Part shown: positions 11,640-23,169 of the stretch, one piece after another
How positions within the stretch are numbered: position 1 is the first letter of the stretch
Layout: the number at the start of each line of letters is the position of its first letter
DNA from: Siphonodentalium dalli
Taxonomy: Eukaryota > Mollusca > Scaphopoda > Gadilida > Siphonodentaliidae
Length of the DNA stretch: 64,000 nucleotides
Reading direction: 5' to 3'
Assembly: GCA_032622095.1 (NCBI GenBank)
Contig: CP136062.1
Coordinates: 135,510,960-135,574,959 of the forward strand
The notes under the pieces: model-generated
Told to the model about the DNA's origin: nothing
What the model saw: the letters and a program-made list of their open reading frames with translations, nothing else
Database searches by the model: none
Translations under genes and position numbers: made by a program

Positions 11640-11885
11640 ATTAAATGTTTAGTTAAATCTTTATATACTAAATTGATTCTCCAATCAGTTATAAATGTAT
11701 ATGCATTGGAATGGTATATTATTAATACATTTGCATAAGTGTTCAGGTAATAAAAGCAGAAGGCAGTCATGCTAAAAGATATTAATACAAAAGCAAAATT
11801 ATTCTTATTCATAGGTGGGAACTGTTCAGATAATAAGTTCAACAAAGTTTATCGGTTGTTGAACTTAGTATCTGAACATGTCCTA
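11640..11885. repeat. Composite repeat ending in a TGTTCAGATA hairpin, copy 1
   Basis: A block beginning GATTCTCCAATCAGTT (near 11675) leads to a hairpin at about 11827-11876. In it, GTTCAGATAATAAGTTCAAC faces its complement GTTGAACTTAGTATCTGAAC across a short loop. The same two-part arrangement is at 19490-19740. Partial copies without the hairpin lie near 21100-21180, 21565-21650 and 21890-21940. Confidence 0.6.
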
Positions 11886-11929
11886 ATTAGTGCACTAAAT
11901 AGTAGCTAGACTAAGTAACTATCATCAGC

Positions 11930-12160
11930 ACTGTCATCATCGCCGTCGTCGTCATCGTCATCAGAAACACCATCGCCATCATCATCACCAGCAGCACCAT
12001 CCTCTTCATTATTATCATCCCCATGTGCACCACCAGGGACTGGTGCCATGCATCACCAGAGCTCGTCGTCATCACCACCACCACCACCAGTCACCAGCAG
12101 TATGCTGTATATCACCATCATAATCATTTCCATAATCATTATCATCATCACCAGCATCAG

Positions 12161-12191
<31 letters not shown>

Positions 12192-12340
12192 GTCTTCATC
12201 GCCCGTTTTCGTCATAATCGACATCTTCGATCTCGTCATCATCATTGCCATCGTGGTCACCATCATCCTCACCATCCTCATCAACGCCATCATCAGTAAC
12301 ATCATCGTCATTGTCATAATCGCCATGCATCATCGTCATA
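11930..12340 (+). repeat. Imperfect CAT/CAC trinucleotide repeat
   Basis: About 400 bases are dominated by ATC, CAT and CAC triplets, with the purest tract near 12150-12190. All three + frames and the complement stay open, giving artificial poly-His, poly-Ile, poly-Asp or poly-Met translations. These are not evidence of genes. Confidence 0.9.
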
Positions 12341-12917
12341 TAATTGTTTTGTTTTGTAACATTTATATATGCCAATTTCCATGAACATTTGTACATAATT
12401 ATGTGGGATGATATACCCAAGAATATTAAAATGCTCCCCTCTTGACAACATACAACTATCTTCACTTTTGAATGCTTTGATATTGTGAGTTTATATTCTA
12501 TATTAATTTGTAAGTTGAACTGTATATATCTTAAGGTTGTATAATGTTTTAAGTATGTGAGGTAGTGGCCAATGTACTTTGTGTGCATTGTGAATCTCAG
12601 ATAGGTACCAAGAATGATATATGATTGACCTAGGCTAATTTATACACGAAATTGCTAGTATATGTCTTTCCGATGAACCCTTATGACTGTCTGGAGTATA
12701 ATTAATCATAACCACCCAATGAAATAAACATGCATGCGCCACCAATGTGGACAGCTATGGGAGTGGCTACAACCTATGTCTGGGAAATCGACAATGGTCA
12801 GCTTTCGGGATCATAGGATCATACTGTCATATAGAGAACATCACCCCGCCCGTCGGGGATCGTAGTCCGTAGCTGTTGGGGAAATGCACCCCTGGAAGTA
12901 AGGCCTAATTAAGTTAA
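12341..12917. other. Unassigned DNA between simple repeat and foldback element
   Basis: No supported gene. Positions 12840-12900 contain a GC-rich patch (CCCGCCCGTCGGGGATCG) that loosely resembles 20385-20430. It is too weak to call a repeat family. Confidence 0.35.
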
Positions 12918-13570
12918 TCTGATTTCATGGGAATACGTATCAATAAACTTATTCTGATAAGATTTGTTTTAAAGTCACAGATCAATTATATATAGGCCTA
13001 TATACCCTTATAAATCCGTATACGTGGTTTAGCTGCATGTGGTTCGTTAATTACCGGTCATCTTTTTACAAATCTAATGTTTGTACTACGTATGACACTT
13101 TAAAGGTCCAATTCATTTTCGAACCCCCCAGATTACGTTATATAAAAGATATGCCATATCATATACCATTTGAAAGAGAAAGCTCCAAAACATTGTATTA
13201 TCAACTTATCCGGTTCTTAAGTTTCAACTGGATTGTACTTCAAAGTCTATTATTTTCAATGGAAGGGGAATAACTATATATATTAGTTTGAATTATGTTG
13301 CATTTTGGGAGCGAGACGGGGAAAAAGTTTCTCTGATTTCACTGAGCTATTTTCTATTAATCTATGGCCCCTTCTGAGATACAGACGTTCCAAATGGTGA
13401 TAAATGATAGTATTTTAAGCGTATTTTATGTCATTAACGAACCACAGTTAAACCACGTATACGGATTTATAAGGGTATATATAGGCCTATATATACCGGT
13501 AATTGATATGTGACTTTAAAACAAATCTTATCAGAATAAGTTTATTGATACGTATTCCCATGAAATCAGA
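12918..13570. mobile_element. TTAA-flanked foldback element with 120 bp arms (family F4)
   Basis: TTAA borders both ends (12914-12917, 13571-13574). The arms 12918-13035 and 13445-13570 are near-perfect inverted repeats starting TCTGATTTCATGGGAATACG and passing through ATATAGGCCTATATACCC to CGTATACGTGGTTTA. The 410-base centre has one frame of 78 codons with no recognised domain. Two mirrored GGCCTATAT blocks make very stable stems. It is non-autonomous, and a piggyBac-like class is inferred from TTAA alone. Confidence 0.8.
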
Positions 13571-13635
13571 TTAACCATAGGCCTATATTAAGCACTATAT
13601 AACACAAACAATATAATCGGTGACTCGAAAATTAA

Positions 13636-14064
13636 AGGTACTTAATCCGATCAGGCAGTCCGCACAGCATCAAGATACAACAACAACATTTCTTCAAAAT
13701 ACGCCTTAGTTATAAATCAGAATCGATTAATTGCAAGAAAATAATGCTAACCACTCTCTACTATGGTATCAAATTAAAAAAAACATGTTATTTTTCAACA
13801 TTTTGTACAACGAAATTTGGCCGCATTACCACTTGATTTTAGAGTTATCCATCTTCATCCGCAATTTTGTCAGAGACCGTCGGTTTGACAACTGTTTTCT
13901 GTGCCACAAATAATTGCACATCTCGAGAAATAACAAACTTCAAAAATCCATATCTGATCACTCCGAGCTTTGATTGGTGGGTTCCTCGACTCGAATCAAA
14001 TATTTTTTTACCCCCGAAGCCACAGAAATAGTAATGTGGGAGCATTAATTCGGATTATGCTTCT
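13636..14064. mobile_element. TTAA-flanked MITE (family F3), second copy
   Basis: TTAA is present at 13632-13635 and 14065-14068. The left end AGGTACTTAATCCGATCA resembles the element at 5457-5926. The right portion, from CATCTCGAGAAATAAC through TGGGTTCCTCGACTCGAATC to CCCGAAGCCACAGAAATAGT, matches that copy closely. The left arm has diverged, or been replaced, in its inner part. The block CCGCATTACCACTTGATTTTAGAGTTATCC (around 13822) also matches near 5631. Confidence 0.7.
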
Positions 14065-14068
14065 TTAA

Positions 14069-15375
14069 ATGGGCCTTTAATAACTGAATTGGTAATTTTA
14101 TTTTATTTTATTTTTTAATTATCAGCTCACTCGTAAAGTATCCATTCAGTGATTAAAGGGTTAACAGTTCCACAGTTCCGACCATAACGGATCATTCTGG
14201 ACTCCTCGACCTGTGACATCTGGGGCCAAATCTGACGAGTTTTGCCGAATGCATAACGGATCACAACGAACTGGTACATATTCCACTTGGGAACACGGAG
14301 CATATTCTTATATAAACAGTCGAGAACAGGACCGTGAATCACCACAGCTGACTCGGTGCGCGAACTTTGAACTTCGCGAAGGCGGTACTACAAAGGTCAA
14401 CCGGATGTTTCATTGATCTATTCTTTTCTGTCAATAAAAATCATGGCACAGTCCTTGTTGGACTGGAGAATGCATAGTGCGTATTATTTCTGGATTTTTA
14501 CGTTAATTCTCACGGAATCATTAGCAAAAAGGACACAGACATGTTAGTATCTAATTGTGTTTTCATTACAATAGTTTTTGTCGATGTATTCCTTACAGCC
14601 GAAGAGATATCTTCAATTTGAATTGCGCTTGGAAGAATCCGTGAATCACCTGATTTCGCTGAATCTTGTTTGAAATTGACTGATTGAGGGAAATGAAATT
14701 CAATTCAGACAGTGTCAGAGTTGACAAGTCTTAGAAGTAAATCCATTTGTGCCAATTCACACATTTTTACATTGTGAATGACTGTTCAAGCAGCAACACA
14801 TTGCTATTTCCATTTCAAATTCAATTGGAAATTCAATGAATGAATTTTGAAATTGAATGATCGAGCATTGACCAATGCCTTGTAAATGTAATGAGTCGTA
14901 TTTTAAATTCATTCTGAATTTCTGAATATTACCAATGCAACTTGAATGCAGATATTAAATGACCATTGGCATTTTGAATTCTTGCATTTCATTGTAAATA
15001 AAGTATGGTACTTATACCGTACATAAATTCATAATGAAGTGTGAACTTGCGGCTGAACATTTGAATAACAAATTGCAATAGTCGTTTGCTCTATTAGTAT
15101 TACAATAGCTGAACTGCTGAAGGGGTCATTGTCGCCAGTTTGGTGTGTTGGGTACCCAGCTTTACGAAAAGGTGTTTTGGGTACCCAGCTTGACCTTTGC
15201 TGTATTTACAGCAAACATTTGTCTAACAAACTTCAGCCCAAAATGTTCTTGACGGGGAAGTCGTGTGAGATTGCCCATATGAGTACCGGTTATGGAAGGC
15301 CGTTTTCACATTTATTAATAATTGGACTTATATATACATGTATAACCGCAATTCAATTGCTTACATTCCTAGAGC
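14069..15375. other. Unassigned DNA, partly low complexity
   Basis: Positions 14160-14440 contain a TATATAAA word (14311) and an AATAAA (about 14433). They look superficially like a small transcription unit but have no supportable reading frame. Positions 14640-15000 are rich in diverged AATTGAAT words. GGGTACCCAGCTT occurs twice near 15150-15190. No gene is called. Confidence 0.35.
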
Positions 15376-15562
15376 CTAGAGCTCACATATACATGTATAA
15401 GAGCATGCACTGGCTTACAAGATCAAGGTAAAATTGTTGGGCCAATAAATTATCTTATATATACGAGGCTCCCTATGGCCAGTATGGGAGACTCACATAT
15501 GGAACAGAATGCATTGGCACAGGGTTTTCTTTAAATTTAAGGAAGCTCCAGCCATGGAAGGG
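15376..15562. mobile_element. TTAA MITE (family F1), decayed copy
   Basis: The right end GGAAGCTCCAGCCATGGAAG followed by TTAA (15563-15566) and the internal blocks (GGGAGACTCACATAT, GCATTGGCACAGGGTTTTC) match the family. The left end is eroded, so the start is approximate. Confidence 0.6.
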
Positions 15563-15944
15563 TTAATCTCTTTCTATTTAGACTAGTGTTGTACCTTGTG
15601 CGGTACATGTACATGTATATGTTACATGTTGTTTTAAAATTCCTGACTGGAAATAAGAGGGATTTTTTTGTCCCTGCATGGTTATGATATATTTAATTAT
15701 AGAGGCTGACCAGTATTAATAATAAAATTTATTAATATTAATACCACCGACTAACCATATTCAAACTTTATTGGTTAAATCTCTTTTTGATTATATACAT
15801 GTACATCTAAATAGTGAGCTAACAGAGATATATTAATGTCGACCGCAGTTCCATCCAATTTATTTAATATTGCTAATTCAATTTGTATACATGTGTCATC
15901 TTTTGTATAGATTGTATTGATATACTGTATCATTACCAATAAAT

Positions 15945-15972
15945 AATCTAATCTAATCTAATCTAATTTTAC
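15945..15972 (+). repeat. TCTAA microsatellite
   Basis: About five tandem copies of TCTAA/CTAAT are visible. Confidence 0.9.
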
Positions 15973-17527
15973 ATACGTACATGTATGGTTGAACCATTAC
16001 CACTAGTTTACTGAAGTTTACATTTAATACGAAGAAGACACACTATGATACTACTTGTAGTAAAATACTAGTACGGTACACCATACTTTCAATTATTATG
16101 TGGATTGAGCCTATCATATATTGGTGATTTGTTCACTTTATATCAGTACCAGTGAGTACCGGAGGCCTGCAGAATTCAAAATTATGCGTACATGTACGTG
16201 TATATAAACCTACGGTACATGTATTTTTTGTTCACCTGGTTTGTGTTGAGGTATTAAACCCACAGGATACCAGGAGAGTTACTAGTACATTAATATTTTT
16301 CTTACTAGAACTTGTATTATTAACTACAGTTAATGGGCAACTCATTGAACTAATAATTTTGAATGTCTCATTTTGGGACATGATTCTGCATGATTGAGCA
16401 ATAAATAAGGTGAGACTCATTGATCATGAGACATACAGAAAACTTTGGCGCAACCTGTTTTTCGTTGACAGATTTTCATTTTAGGTACGGTATCCTCCAG
16501 GCGAACTAAATGGTCATTCGCCTAAAGTATGCAGGCCTGGTACCGGATAGTATCCCTTTTATCAGCAATGTTGCCAATGATCCGCATTTCTCTGTGGCAT
16601 AAAATTTGTCAACTTAGTTCTTTTTGAGAGAGATCTTTCAAGTTGTATTTGGGCTCAGTAGCTACATGTACGTGTACCAGTACCATATTGGTGTTGTTGT
16701 TGGCTGATATGCTTGGTATACATGTAGAATTCATCTGTCAACATAACACTATTATGGGGAGGATTCACCAAAAGAGCAGTTTCATTTTAAACAAAACCCA
16801 GTTCTGAAACTATAGAAAGTTTAGAAACACTGACAATAAAGAATAGTCGTCACATAAATACCGGTACTACTTGTACTACTAATAGTAGTAACTGCCTACT
16901 GATGCAGAGATTTCGATACATTGACCGCTATTCTCAAAGTCATTGACCACCTCTAACATGGTGTCGCCCCAGTAATACTGCGGTATTATACAGCAGTAAC
17001 CTCCAACATCCGGTAATGTTCAACGCCCTGCATACCGCGGCTACACCACAATGCATGTGGTCTGACGGTCATGGTTCGCAGGCATGAAAATAAAATGCAG
17101 TGATTCTCCATATATCTTTTGGTGTGACAACCCGCTAATAGACTGCAGTATCATACATGTAACCGACCAGTACCGTAACTCCACCGCAGTGACCATATTG
17201 ATATGGATGTGGGTACCGTATGTATACATACTACCCGTTATACTGCAGTCATTACCGGGGTATCACCCCATTTTTTTCAATGTAAATACCGGTGCATGTG
17301 CCTGACAGTGTTCTGAATGAGCTTTCAGGTAATCAGCATAATGTGTATTACATGTACTTTTTATGGACCTCAGACATCTAAATTTGCCCAACCTCTTTGA
17401 CTAATGACTGGACCCATGTTTTATCACACATCTGAGAAATGGTCAGAGTAAAATTACTAGTATAGCTACCGGTAGTTAGCTACATGTAGTATACCATACC
17501 TGTACATTGATCCTACGGTACATGTTA
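15973..17527. other. Noncoding DNA dense in TACATGTA and ACCGGTAC words
   Basis: No gene is seen. The stretch is unusually rich in short palindromic words (TACATGTA, ACCGGT, ACTAGT), for example around 16185-16220, 16660-16690 and 16855-16885. I see them as compositional words and not a defined element. Confidence 0.45.
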
Positions 17528-18007
17528 CTGTTCTGCCCTAAGTAATTGACCCAGTAACTGGGGTTTTATGCGTTTATAACTGAGGTAAAACCATAACCCA
17601 GTTAACGGTTTTGTGGCTGTGGCACCAATATTAAATGCGGAAAGTAACCCTGGTTATATTCATTGACTGCTGATACACTGTACATACATGTAGCTAACTG
17701 CTGCCTATGACATACAGTAAAGACCTAATTTTGAAAAGTTACCCATAATTCTGCTGTGGTTAAGGAGTCGATTATTTAGAGCATTACTGTATATAAATTT
17801 GTTGGAGCCGTAATTGTACTGGAAGTTACCATTTCAATGATTTCAAACTAGTTGATGATTTCATGCATTCTAACCACACAATCCTCTGGTTGTCTTGTGG
17901 TTTTTAACCACGTTCAAAAACCACGTTCAAAAGTTTAACTGAAGTGCGGTCTACCGTAACTGGGGTGCCATCCCGGTTCGATGAGTCATTTACTTATGGC
18001 AGTACAG
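17528..18007. mobile_element. TA-flanked inverted-repeat element, copy 1 (interrupted)
   Basis: TA borders each end. The left end is CTGTTCTGCCCTAAGTAATT and the right end is the complement of CTGTACTGCCATAAGTAAAT. The inside shares AACTGGGGT, CATAAATTTGTTGGAGC, TACCATTTCA and ACACAATCCTC with 29542-29819. A hairpin MITE (17715-17789) has inserted into it. TA flanks suggest a Tc1/mariner-type mobiliser. Confidence 0.65.
17715..17789. mobile_element. Hairpin MITE CAGTAATGCC, internally deleted copy
   Basis: Ends CAGTAAAGACCTAA and the complement of CAGTAATGCTCTAAATAA are bordered by TA on both sides. Only about 75 bases remain: most of the left arm and the hairpin loop are missing, while the right arm (GTTACCCATAATTCTGCTGT) is well kept. 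It is nested inside 17528-18007. Confidence 0.7.
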
Positions 18008-19129
18008 TACATAATCCAGCTCTCCTTTTGTCTCCTTACTCCCCTACAGCACAGTAATAATATTACATTCTTATTCTCCCCTCACTAATTTCTCACTGTA
18101 AATTGAAAATGCACAATCATGGTAGATAAAAATCTCAGATATAACAGTCCAAAGTACTGTACAAACTGGGCTTAGCCAGGGATGTGATAGGGGGCTCGGT
18201 TGGGCACCCCTCCCCCTTGAACTGGACCCAATTCCATGCAATTTTACCTCACACCGGCACCTTGTCTTTGCAGAAATCAGAATCCCTTGCAATACATAGA
18301 GTATGTTACTTCAGACAGCGGACAAACAAAAAACTTTTTAGAGGGCCAAAACAATATTTGGGTATGTGCCTTTTGAGGCCAGTAAGTCTGTTGACTGCAG
18401 TCTGCAAACAAACCATATTTTTTATTATGGCCCTGGTATAACTAATTTTGAAAAATCTTAAGCATACAAGCAGGGCCTAACCCCTTTAACTAATGGGTAA
18501 ACCACTGTTGTACCACACATCAAAACTCCATCAACAAGACAATTTGCTCATCAACAAGTACTCATACATCTTGCTGTTGGAAGTTTGCATGACTTATGGA
18601 AGCAATAGTGATGTCTTCATAATACCTATGAACCCTGTGTGTAAACAGTGCTGATGGTCTGTGTAATTGCTTCATGATGGGAACAAATACTCTGGCATGC
18701 TGCAGTACTATTAGTGTAGTGCGTGGTTCCTTTAAAAGTATGAGAGAAGGAAGTATGCATTATTTGCCTGGCTTACATTGTACTTCATATTCAAAGAATA
18801 ATCATTGGATATAGTGGTAACTTCTACCAGTACATATCATGGTTTAGTGGTAACTTCTACCAGTACAAATCATGCTTTAGGACCAAAAAAAACCATATTT
18901 GTTTCCAATTCGCCTACCTACCGATAACTGCAAAACATTTGCCGACCTGCAAGCATGCTGCCAGTTGTCAGCAAAAAAAAATACAGAAATACATGACCTA
19001 GCAAAGGGACCAACCTAGAGTTTCAAATTGTAAGATGTAACAATGATGGAGTTTAACTTACACCCCAACATCTCCCTTCTATGATCTCCAATAAGAATTA
19101 TGCTACACAAGAGCACATTTATGAAACCA
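18008..19129. other. Unassigned DNA with a 33 bp tandem duplication
   Basis: No gene is supported. Positions 18812-18880 contain two copies of a 33-base unit (AGTGGTAACTTCTACCAGTA then CATATCATGGTTT or CAAATCATGCTTT). Confidence 0.5.
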
Positions 19130-19335
19130 TTTATATGGTGAGTAAGGAAACATTGTAATCAGTAGATATACTAGTACTTTAATTATGTTGTAGGGACATA
19201 ATGCATACTGGTGTACATGTATGAGAGAGAAGTCACTTCTCTGTTGGAAAATATAGAGAGAAGTAGAACATATTAGGGAGAAGATGTCTCCCAAGTCGCC
19301 CTCTATGCTGGTCCATTCGCTCAGCACATATTGAA
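19130..19335 (-). repeat. Dispersed GGGAGAAGTGACTTCTC repeat, copy 1
   Basis: The reverse complement aligns with 25243-25410 over about 165 bases (GGGAGACAT..TTCTCCCT, AGAAGTGACTTCTCTCTCAT, ACATGTAC..CAGTATGCAT, ATATCTACTGATTA). The core AGAAGTGACTTCT is palindromic. It is a noncoding repeat of unknown class. Confidence 0.65.
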
Positions 19336-19489
19336 ATTTTAGAAGCTACAAATTATTTTATTTACTGGTACATATATACATGTATGCAGTTTTGAGCACA
19401 ATTCAGAAATTCTACTACCCGGTACTAGTAGTTGGCAAACAATCTGTAATCTTCAAACCTAAAATTAACCATTTGTATGCCGGTACTAA
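19336..19489. other. Unassigned short stretch
   Basis: This is noncoding, with ACCGGTACTAGTAGT words. No feature was recognised. Confidence 0.4.
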
Positions 19490-19740
19490 ATGAATTCACC
19501 CATTCAGCTCTAAAAGTATATATCAGAATGATCTATTATAATCTGGAGGGATGTTCAGAAAATATTTGGTAAGCAGACGACGGACATACGAAAAGATAAT
19601 ACAAGTGAACTTGAGAAGAATTAATATTCTTTGGTTCTTTGGGGAGAAATGTTCAGATAGTTAATACTAGTAAGTTCAACAAACAACCTATGGTCATTTG
19701 TTGAACTTATTACATGTATCTGATCATTTCCTAAGGCAAC
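19490..19740. repeat. Composite repeat ending in a TGTTCAGATA hairpin, copy 2
   Basis: This is the same two-part layout as 11640-11885: a block with ATTCACCCATTCAG and ATGTTCAGAAAATATT, then a hairpin at about 19650-19728. The hairpin arms are AATGTTCAGATAG, AAGTTCAACAAA and their complements TTTGTTGAACTT and ATCTGATCATTT. Confidence 0.55.
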
Positions 19741-21085
19741 TACTTGTCAATGAGTGTTTAGTATACAAAGGGTTAAAGCTCTAGAGGCCAATAAAAAAAA
19801 ACTGTTATCTGTCTTTCGTTTTGTTGGTAAAAAAATCTAGTTTTTTAAAATATTTTTTTTTGGAGAAAACAAGCTTTGCATGGATTATTTATGGGAATAG
19901 AGGTCTCCAAAACTCTCCTTGTATCAATTCTTCCACTAAATGTATGGCTACAAAGCCAGGAACCCAAAAGTTTAATCTTCAAATGTACAATATAGCAAGC
20001 ACTCAGACATAGTCATTACCATTGGATTAACAAACTTGTACTACATGTAGTACTAGTAACCAATTCTTAGGTGAGAAAAATGGCCAACACAATAACTAGT
20101 CAACCAAAGACATCAGTACAATTCCTGCAACATGTTTTTTCTGTTATGGCCATAGTAGTAATTTCACTGATTTATCATATTTCTGGGAAAGGGGGATGTG
20201 TGAATTGTTCTGAGTTGAAAGATTCATACTGCAATGGTTAATCCTGCCAGATCATATTAATTCCATGCATATATTTATACCAGTAAGCCAGGGGTGGACC
20301 CAGGGAAGGGGTCAGGGGGGGGGGGGGGCTTAGCCGCCATGTTGCAGAGAGTCATCCCAGTAAATTAATAGCCCCTCCTGTCAGGGGATAGTAGCCACTG
20401 TGTCGGGGAAATCCTGGTGCCACCCCAGCGGTAAGCCTATTTCAATCATGGAACAAAACAAAAAGGAACGAATTTATTTCTGTGGGCTAAAAGCTACCTG
20501 TACCTTGAACATTATTTGGTAGATACTAGCACCAGTAACTTTAAATGGAATATTTGTTCAGCATTCATTCAAGATTTTGACACTTCTTAGGGCTTCTTAT
20601 GGAACACGCCTACGGTACTTCAATTCATATTTCTCACCTACCGAGTGGGAGATAAACGCGTAGGTCTTTTTGCTAACAGAATTCTAATTGATGAAACACC
20701 AAAGCCTTTCATTGGTACATTTGACACCCAATAACGAGACATGGATGTGTACAATGTGAAATCGTTAGGCAGAGTAATGTCAGCCAGTTCATATCTTGGT
20801 ATGAAAGGATGTTTTTTGAACAGGAAGAAAATGACAGCTGTCGGCCTGGCTCTTGAGTTGTGACTGTTCAGAGCCCGTATTATTTAATTTAGAGACGCAG
20901 CTATTGGCACTGGGGTGACAGACACATTGACACGTAACGAGGCGGCCATTTGGGAAATTATTCCTAATTGAGACGGGATCGTATATAATATCAGTATGAG
21001 TACACTGACATTGTACTTCAATATTCAAATATTCTGTTTCATCTTTGCTGCACTTGGGTGACACCTTGCAATTGCAATTTAACCC
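19741..21085. other. Unassigned DNA
   Basis: No supported exon. A G-run (20313-20328) sits in a CAGGGAAGGGGTCAGG context typical of dispersed G-rich element ends, but no partner end was found. A 91-codon - strand frame at 20789-21064 has paired cysteines but no splice or domain support (see the rejected list). Confidence 0.35.
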
Positions 21086-21652
21086 TCTGGTTGGTGAATG
21101 GATTCTCCAATTCAGTTGTAAAAGTGTTTATATGTTGAAATTGTTTTTCAGTCATAAGGATGTTCAGATAATATAAAGCCTCATAAAAATAAATGTTGGT
21201 TCAGGTTGTAATTGGATGTACAAGTACTGTACTAGTAGGTAGCCTTGAAATGAAATTTAAAAAAAAAAAATATACGTATTCTTATAGATCTTCATGGTAT
21301 TCTGCAAGATTTTGTTAACATTAATTATGATTTTCTTTGTATAAACTGTAATAAACACAATGCTTTGACAGAAATCAACCAACTCTGAATCTTTTTGTTT
21401 TTTATATAGAAAATTTTGGTCAAATTATTTTCTTGAAAACCATGATAAAAACTTTAGAGTAAGGGGTTTAAAATAGGGTACATGTAGGTAGGGAAACCCA
21501 AACCACAAATATTTTTACTTTGTCCTAAGCAGATTGCTGGCCTAACCGTTAGATTCCTGAATGGGCCATTCTCTGATTCAGTTCTAGGAGTACTATTCAC
21601 ATTTGAATGGTCTATTCTTCATTGCCTGGATGTTCAGAGGGACATTCAGATA

Positions 21653-21846
21653 CAGTAATGCCCTAAATAATGGACTCCTTAACCACAGCAGAATTATGGG
21701 TAATTTTTCAGGATTTAGTCTGAACAAGCCATATTTCTGTCAGAAATATGGCTTGTTGCCATTCATCGGAAAGCTCTCATCCTGAAAAATTACCCATAAT
21801 TCTGCTGTGCCTGTGGTTAAGGAGTCAATTATTTATGGCATTACTA
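21653..21846. mobile_element. Hairpin MITE CAGTAATGCC, full-length copy
   Basis: The element starts CAGTAATGCCCTAAATAATG after TA and ends near GGCATTACT. The two arms are near-perfect inverted repeats of about 90 bases through GGATTTAGTC and CATATTTC. The tip carries TTGCCATTCATCGGAAAGCT. About nine relatives occur in this window. The terminal CAGT and TA target point to a Tc1/mariner-type mobiliser. Confidence 0.8.
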
Positions 21847-21993
21847 CATTGTTATACATGTAATGTAAGCAGACAACATTATAAACATGGATTCCCATTG
21901 ATTCATTTGTAGGGATATTCAGATCAGTCAAACAGTAAGGAATGTACTGAGTAACCAGTAGCTAATGCCTGTAGTGTTCTAACATGGTGCATA

Positions 21994-22695
21994 CAGGGGC
22001 GCCGGAAGAGGGGGGGGGCAGCTGACCCCCCTGCCCTTGACCAAGGGGGGTGAGCGGGGGCAGGACTTGCCCTTTTTCTGGAGACAGAAAATGCTTTTTG
22101 TGTGTTTAACCTCTTCGCTGCTATGACGTCCGTATCTATTACGGACGTAAAAGTGCACGCCGTGTGCTATATGGTCCGTAGGTACTACGGACCTACTTCA
22201 ACACACTATAAGTAGGCCATTATACATAAATGGAACTCAGAGATTAGTGCATCGGAATAATTGTATCTCGACGTTTCAAACAGTGTATGATGTTCCACGA
22301 TTGTGATCGATAATAGCCTTTCAGACGAGTCACTTTTATGGTTCTTTTGACATTCCCGCTATATTTTCCCATTGGAAAATGGCAATAACGTCAACAGCCC
22401 AGCACACGACGTCATAACGTCATTTAGCAGCGAAGAGGTTAATCTCGTGTTTTTATAGCAAAATGTGACTTTTTTCGTCCAAATACCACCAATTTCACAA
22501 GGAATATTAATTTTTTGTCAATTTTATCACAAAACGGCCATAAAAACCGACAAATACCATTAAAATAGGGATTTTTGCCACAATGAATTTATTGTTATTT
22601 TCCCGAGTTTGCGGAGAAAATGCCCTTTTTTGCGGAAAAGTGCCCTTTTTGTAGGCTCTGCCCCCCCCTGCCCTTGGATGCTTCCGGCGCCCCTG
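21994..22695 (+). mobile_element. hAT MITE (CAGGGGCGCC ends) with perfect 8 bp target duplication
   Basis: Direct duplications GGTGCATA flank the element exactly (21986-21993 and 22696-22703). The terminal inverted repeat CAGGGGCGCCGGAAG is perfect on both sides. The inner C-rich and AAAAAGGGC blocks match 10269-10630 in reverse. Without the nested insertion it would be about 369 bases. The 8 bp duplication and CAGGG-type ends identify hAT mobilisation. Confidence 0.9.
22110..22438. mobile_element. piggyBac-like TTAA MITE (family F2) nested in a hAT MITE
   Basis: TTAA is duplicated at 22106-22109 and 22439-22442, while the sister hAT copy has one TTAA at the homologous site (10512-10515). 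The ends are CCTCTTCGCTGCTA, perfect on both sides, followed by ACGTC-containing subterminal palindromes (ACGTCCGTA..TACGGACGT near 22125-22150, and CGACGTCATAACGTC near 22408). The length is 329 bases. The empty-site comparison makes boundaries and target certain. Assignment to piggyBac rests on TTAA and the CC-start ends. Confidence 0.92.
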
Positions 22696-22784
22696 GGTGC
22701 ATATACATGTACATGTATGACTCTGATTCATACTGTTGTAAGTGCCATTACCCAGTAGCTATTGCACAGGCTACCTGTACTTGA

Positions 22785-23060
22785 GCCCTTCAAAACATCA
22801 TAAGTGACATGTCTGTTCATGACAAACACCAGCAGCCAACCAATGCCTTTGTAGAATAAGTGCATGAGTGGAATCTAAATTTACTCTTCTCTCATTAACT
22901 GTTTTACTAAATGCTCATTGGCCACAGTTATTTCCAGGGAAATAGTATTCAATATACATGTAGAGAGACACTGCAAATATTCCTGCTTGCTTCCACAATA
23001 TAGCATTAACCATTATTTGGTAGTTACATGTATCTTATGAAATTTAGGCTGAAAAATTTT
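22785..23060 (+). repeat. Dispersed repeat with AGTGACATGTCTGTTCATGA, copy 1 of 3
   Basis: The segment shares ordered blocks with 24803-25080 and 26190-26400: AAGTGACATGTCTGTTCATG, ACACCAGCAGCCAAC, CTCATTAA..AAATGCTCAT, ATTTCCAGGGAAATAG, and ATTCCTGCTTGCT. No coding or terminal repeats were recognised, and divergence is high. Confidence 0.65.
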
Positions 23061-23169
23061 TTGTCTTCACTTTATTCCAAGGATTGAATTTTCATGAAAA
23101 ATAACAAATAAAACGATAGCTAATGCCAGTACTAGTGTTAATCTTTGATTTTGAGCTCCTGTTATTACC

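Noticed and set aside
12023-12588. Overlapping frames encoding poly-His, poly-Ile, poly-Asp or poly-Met stretches
   Set aside because: Simple CAT/ATC triplet repeat. Several frames on both strands are open for the same reason.
14280-14440. Possible promoter (TATATAAA) and polyadenylation word (AATAAA)
   Set aside because: Such words are expected by chance in AT-rich DNA, and no supportable frame or splice site accompanies them.
20789-21064. 91-codon - strand frame with CQCTH and CQCVCH cysteine pairs
   Set aside because: It looks slightly protein-like, but I found no convincing acceptor or donor, no named domain and no partner exon.
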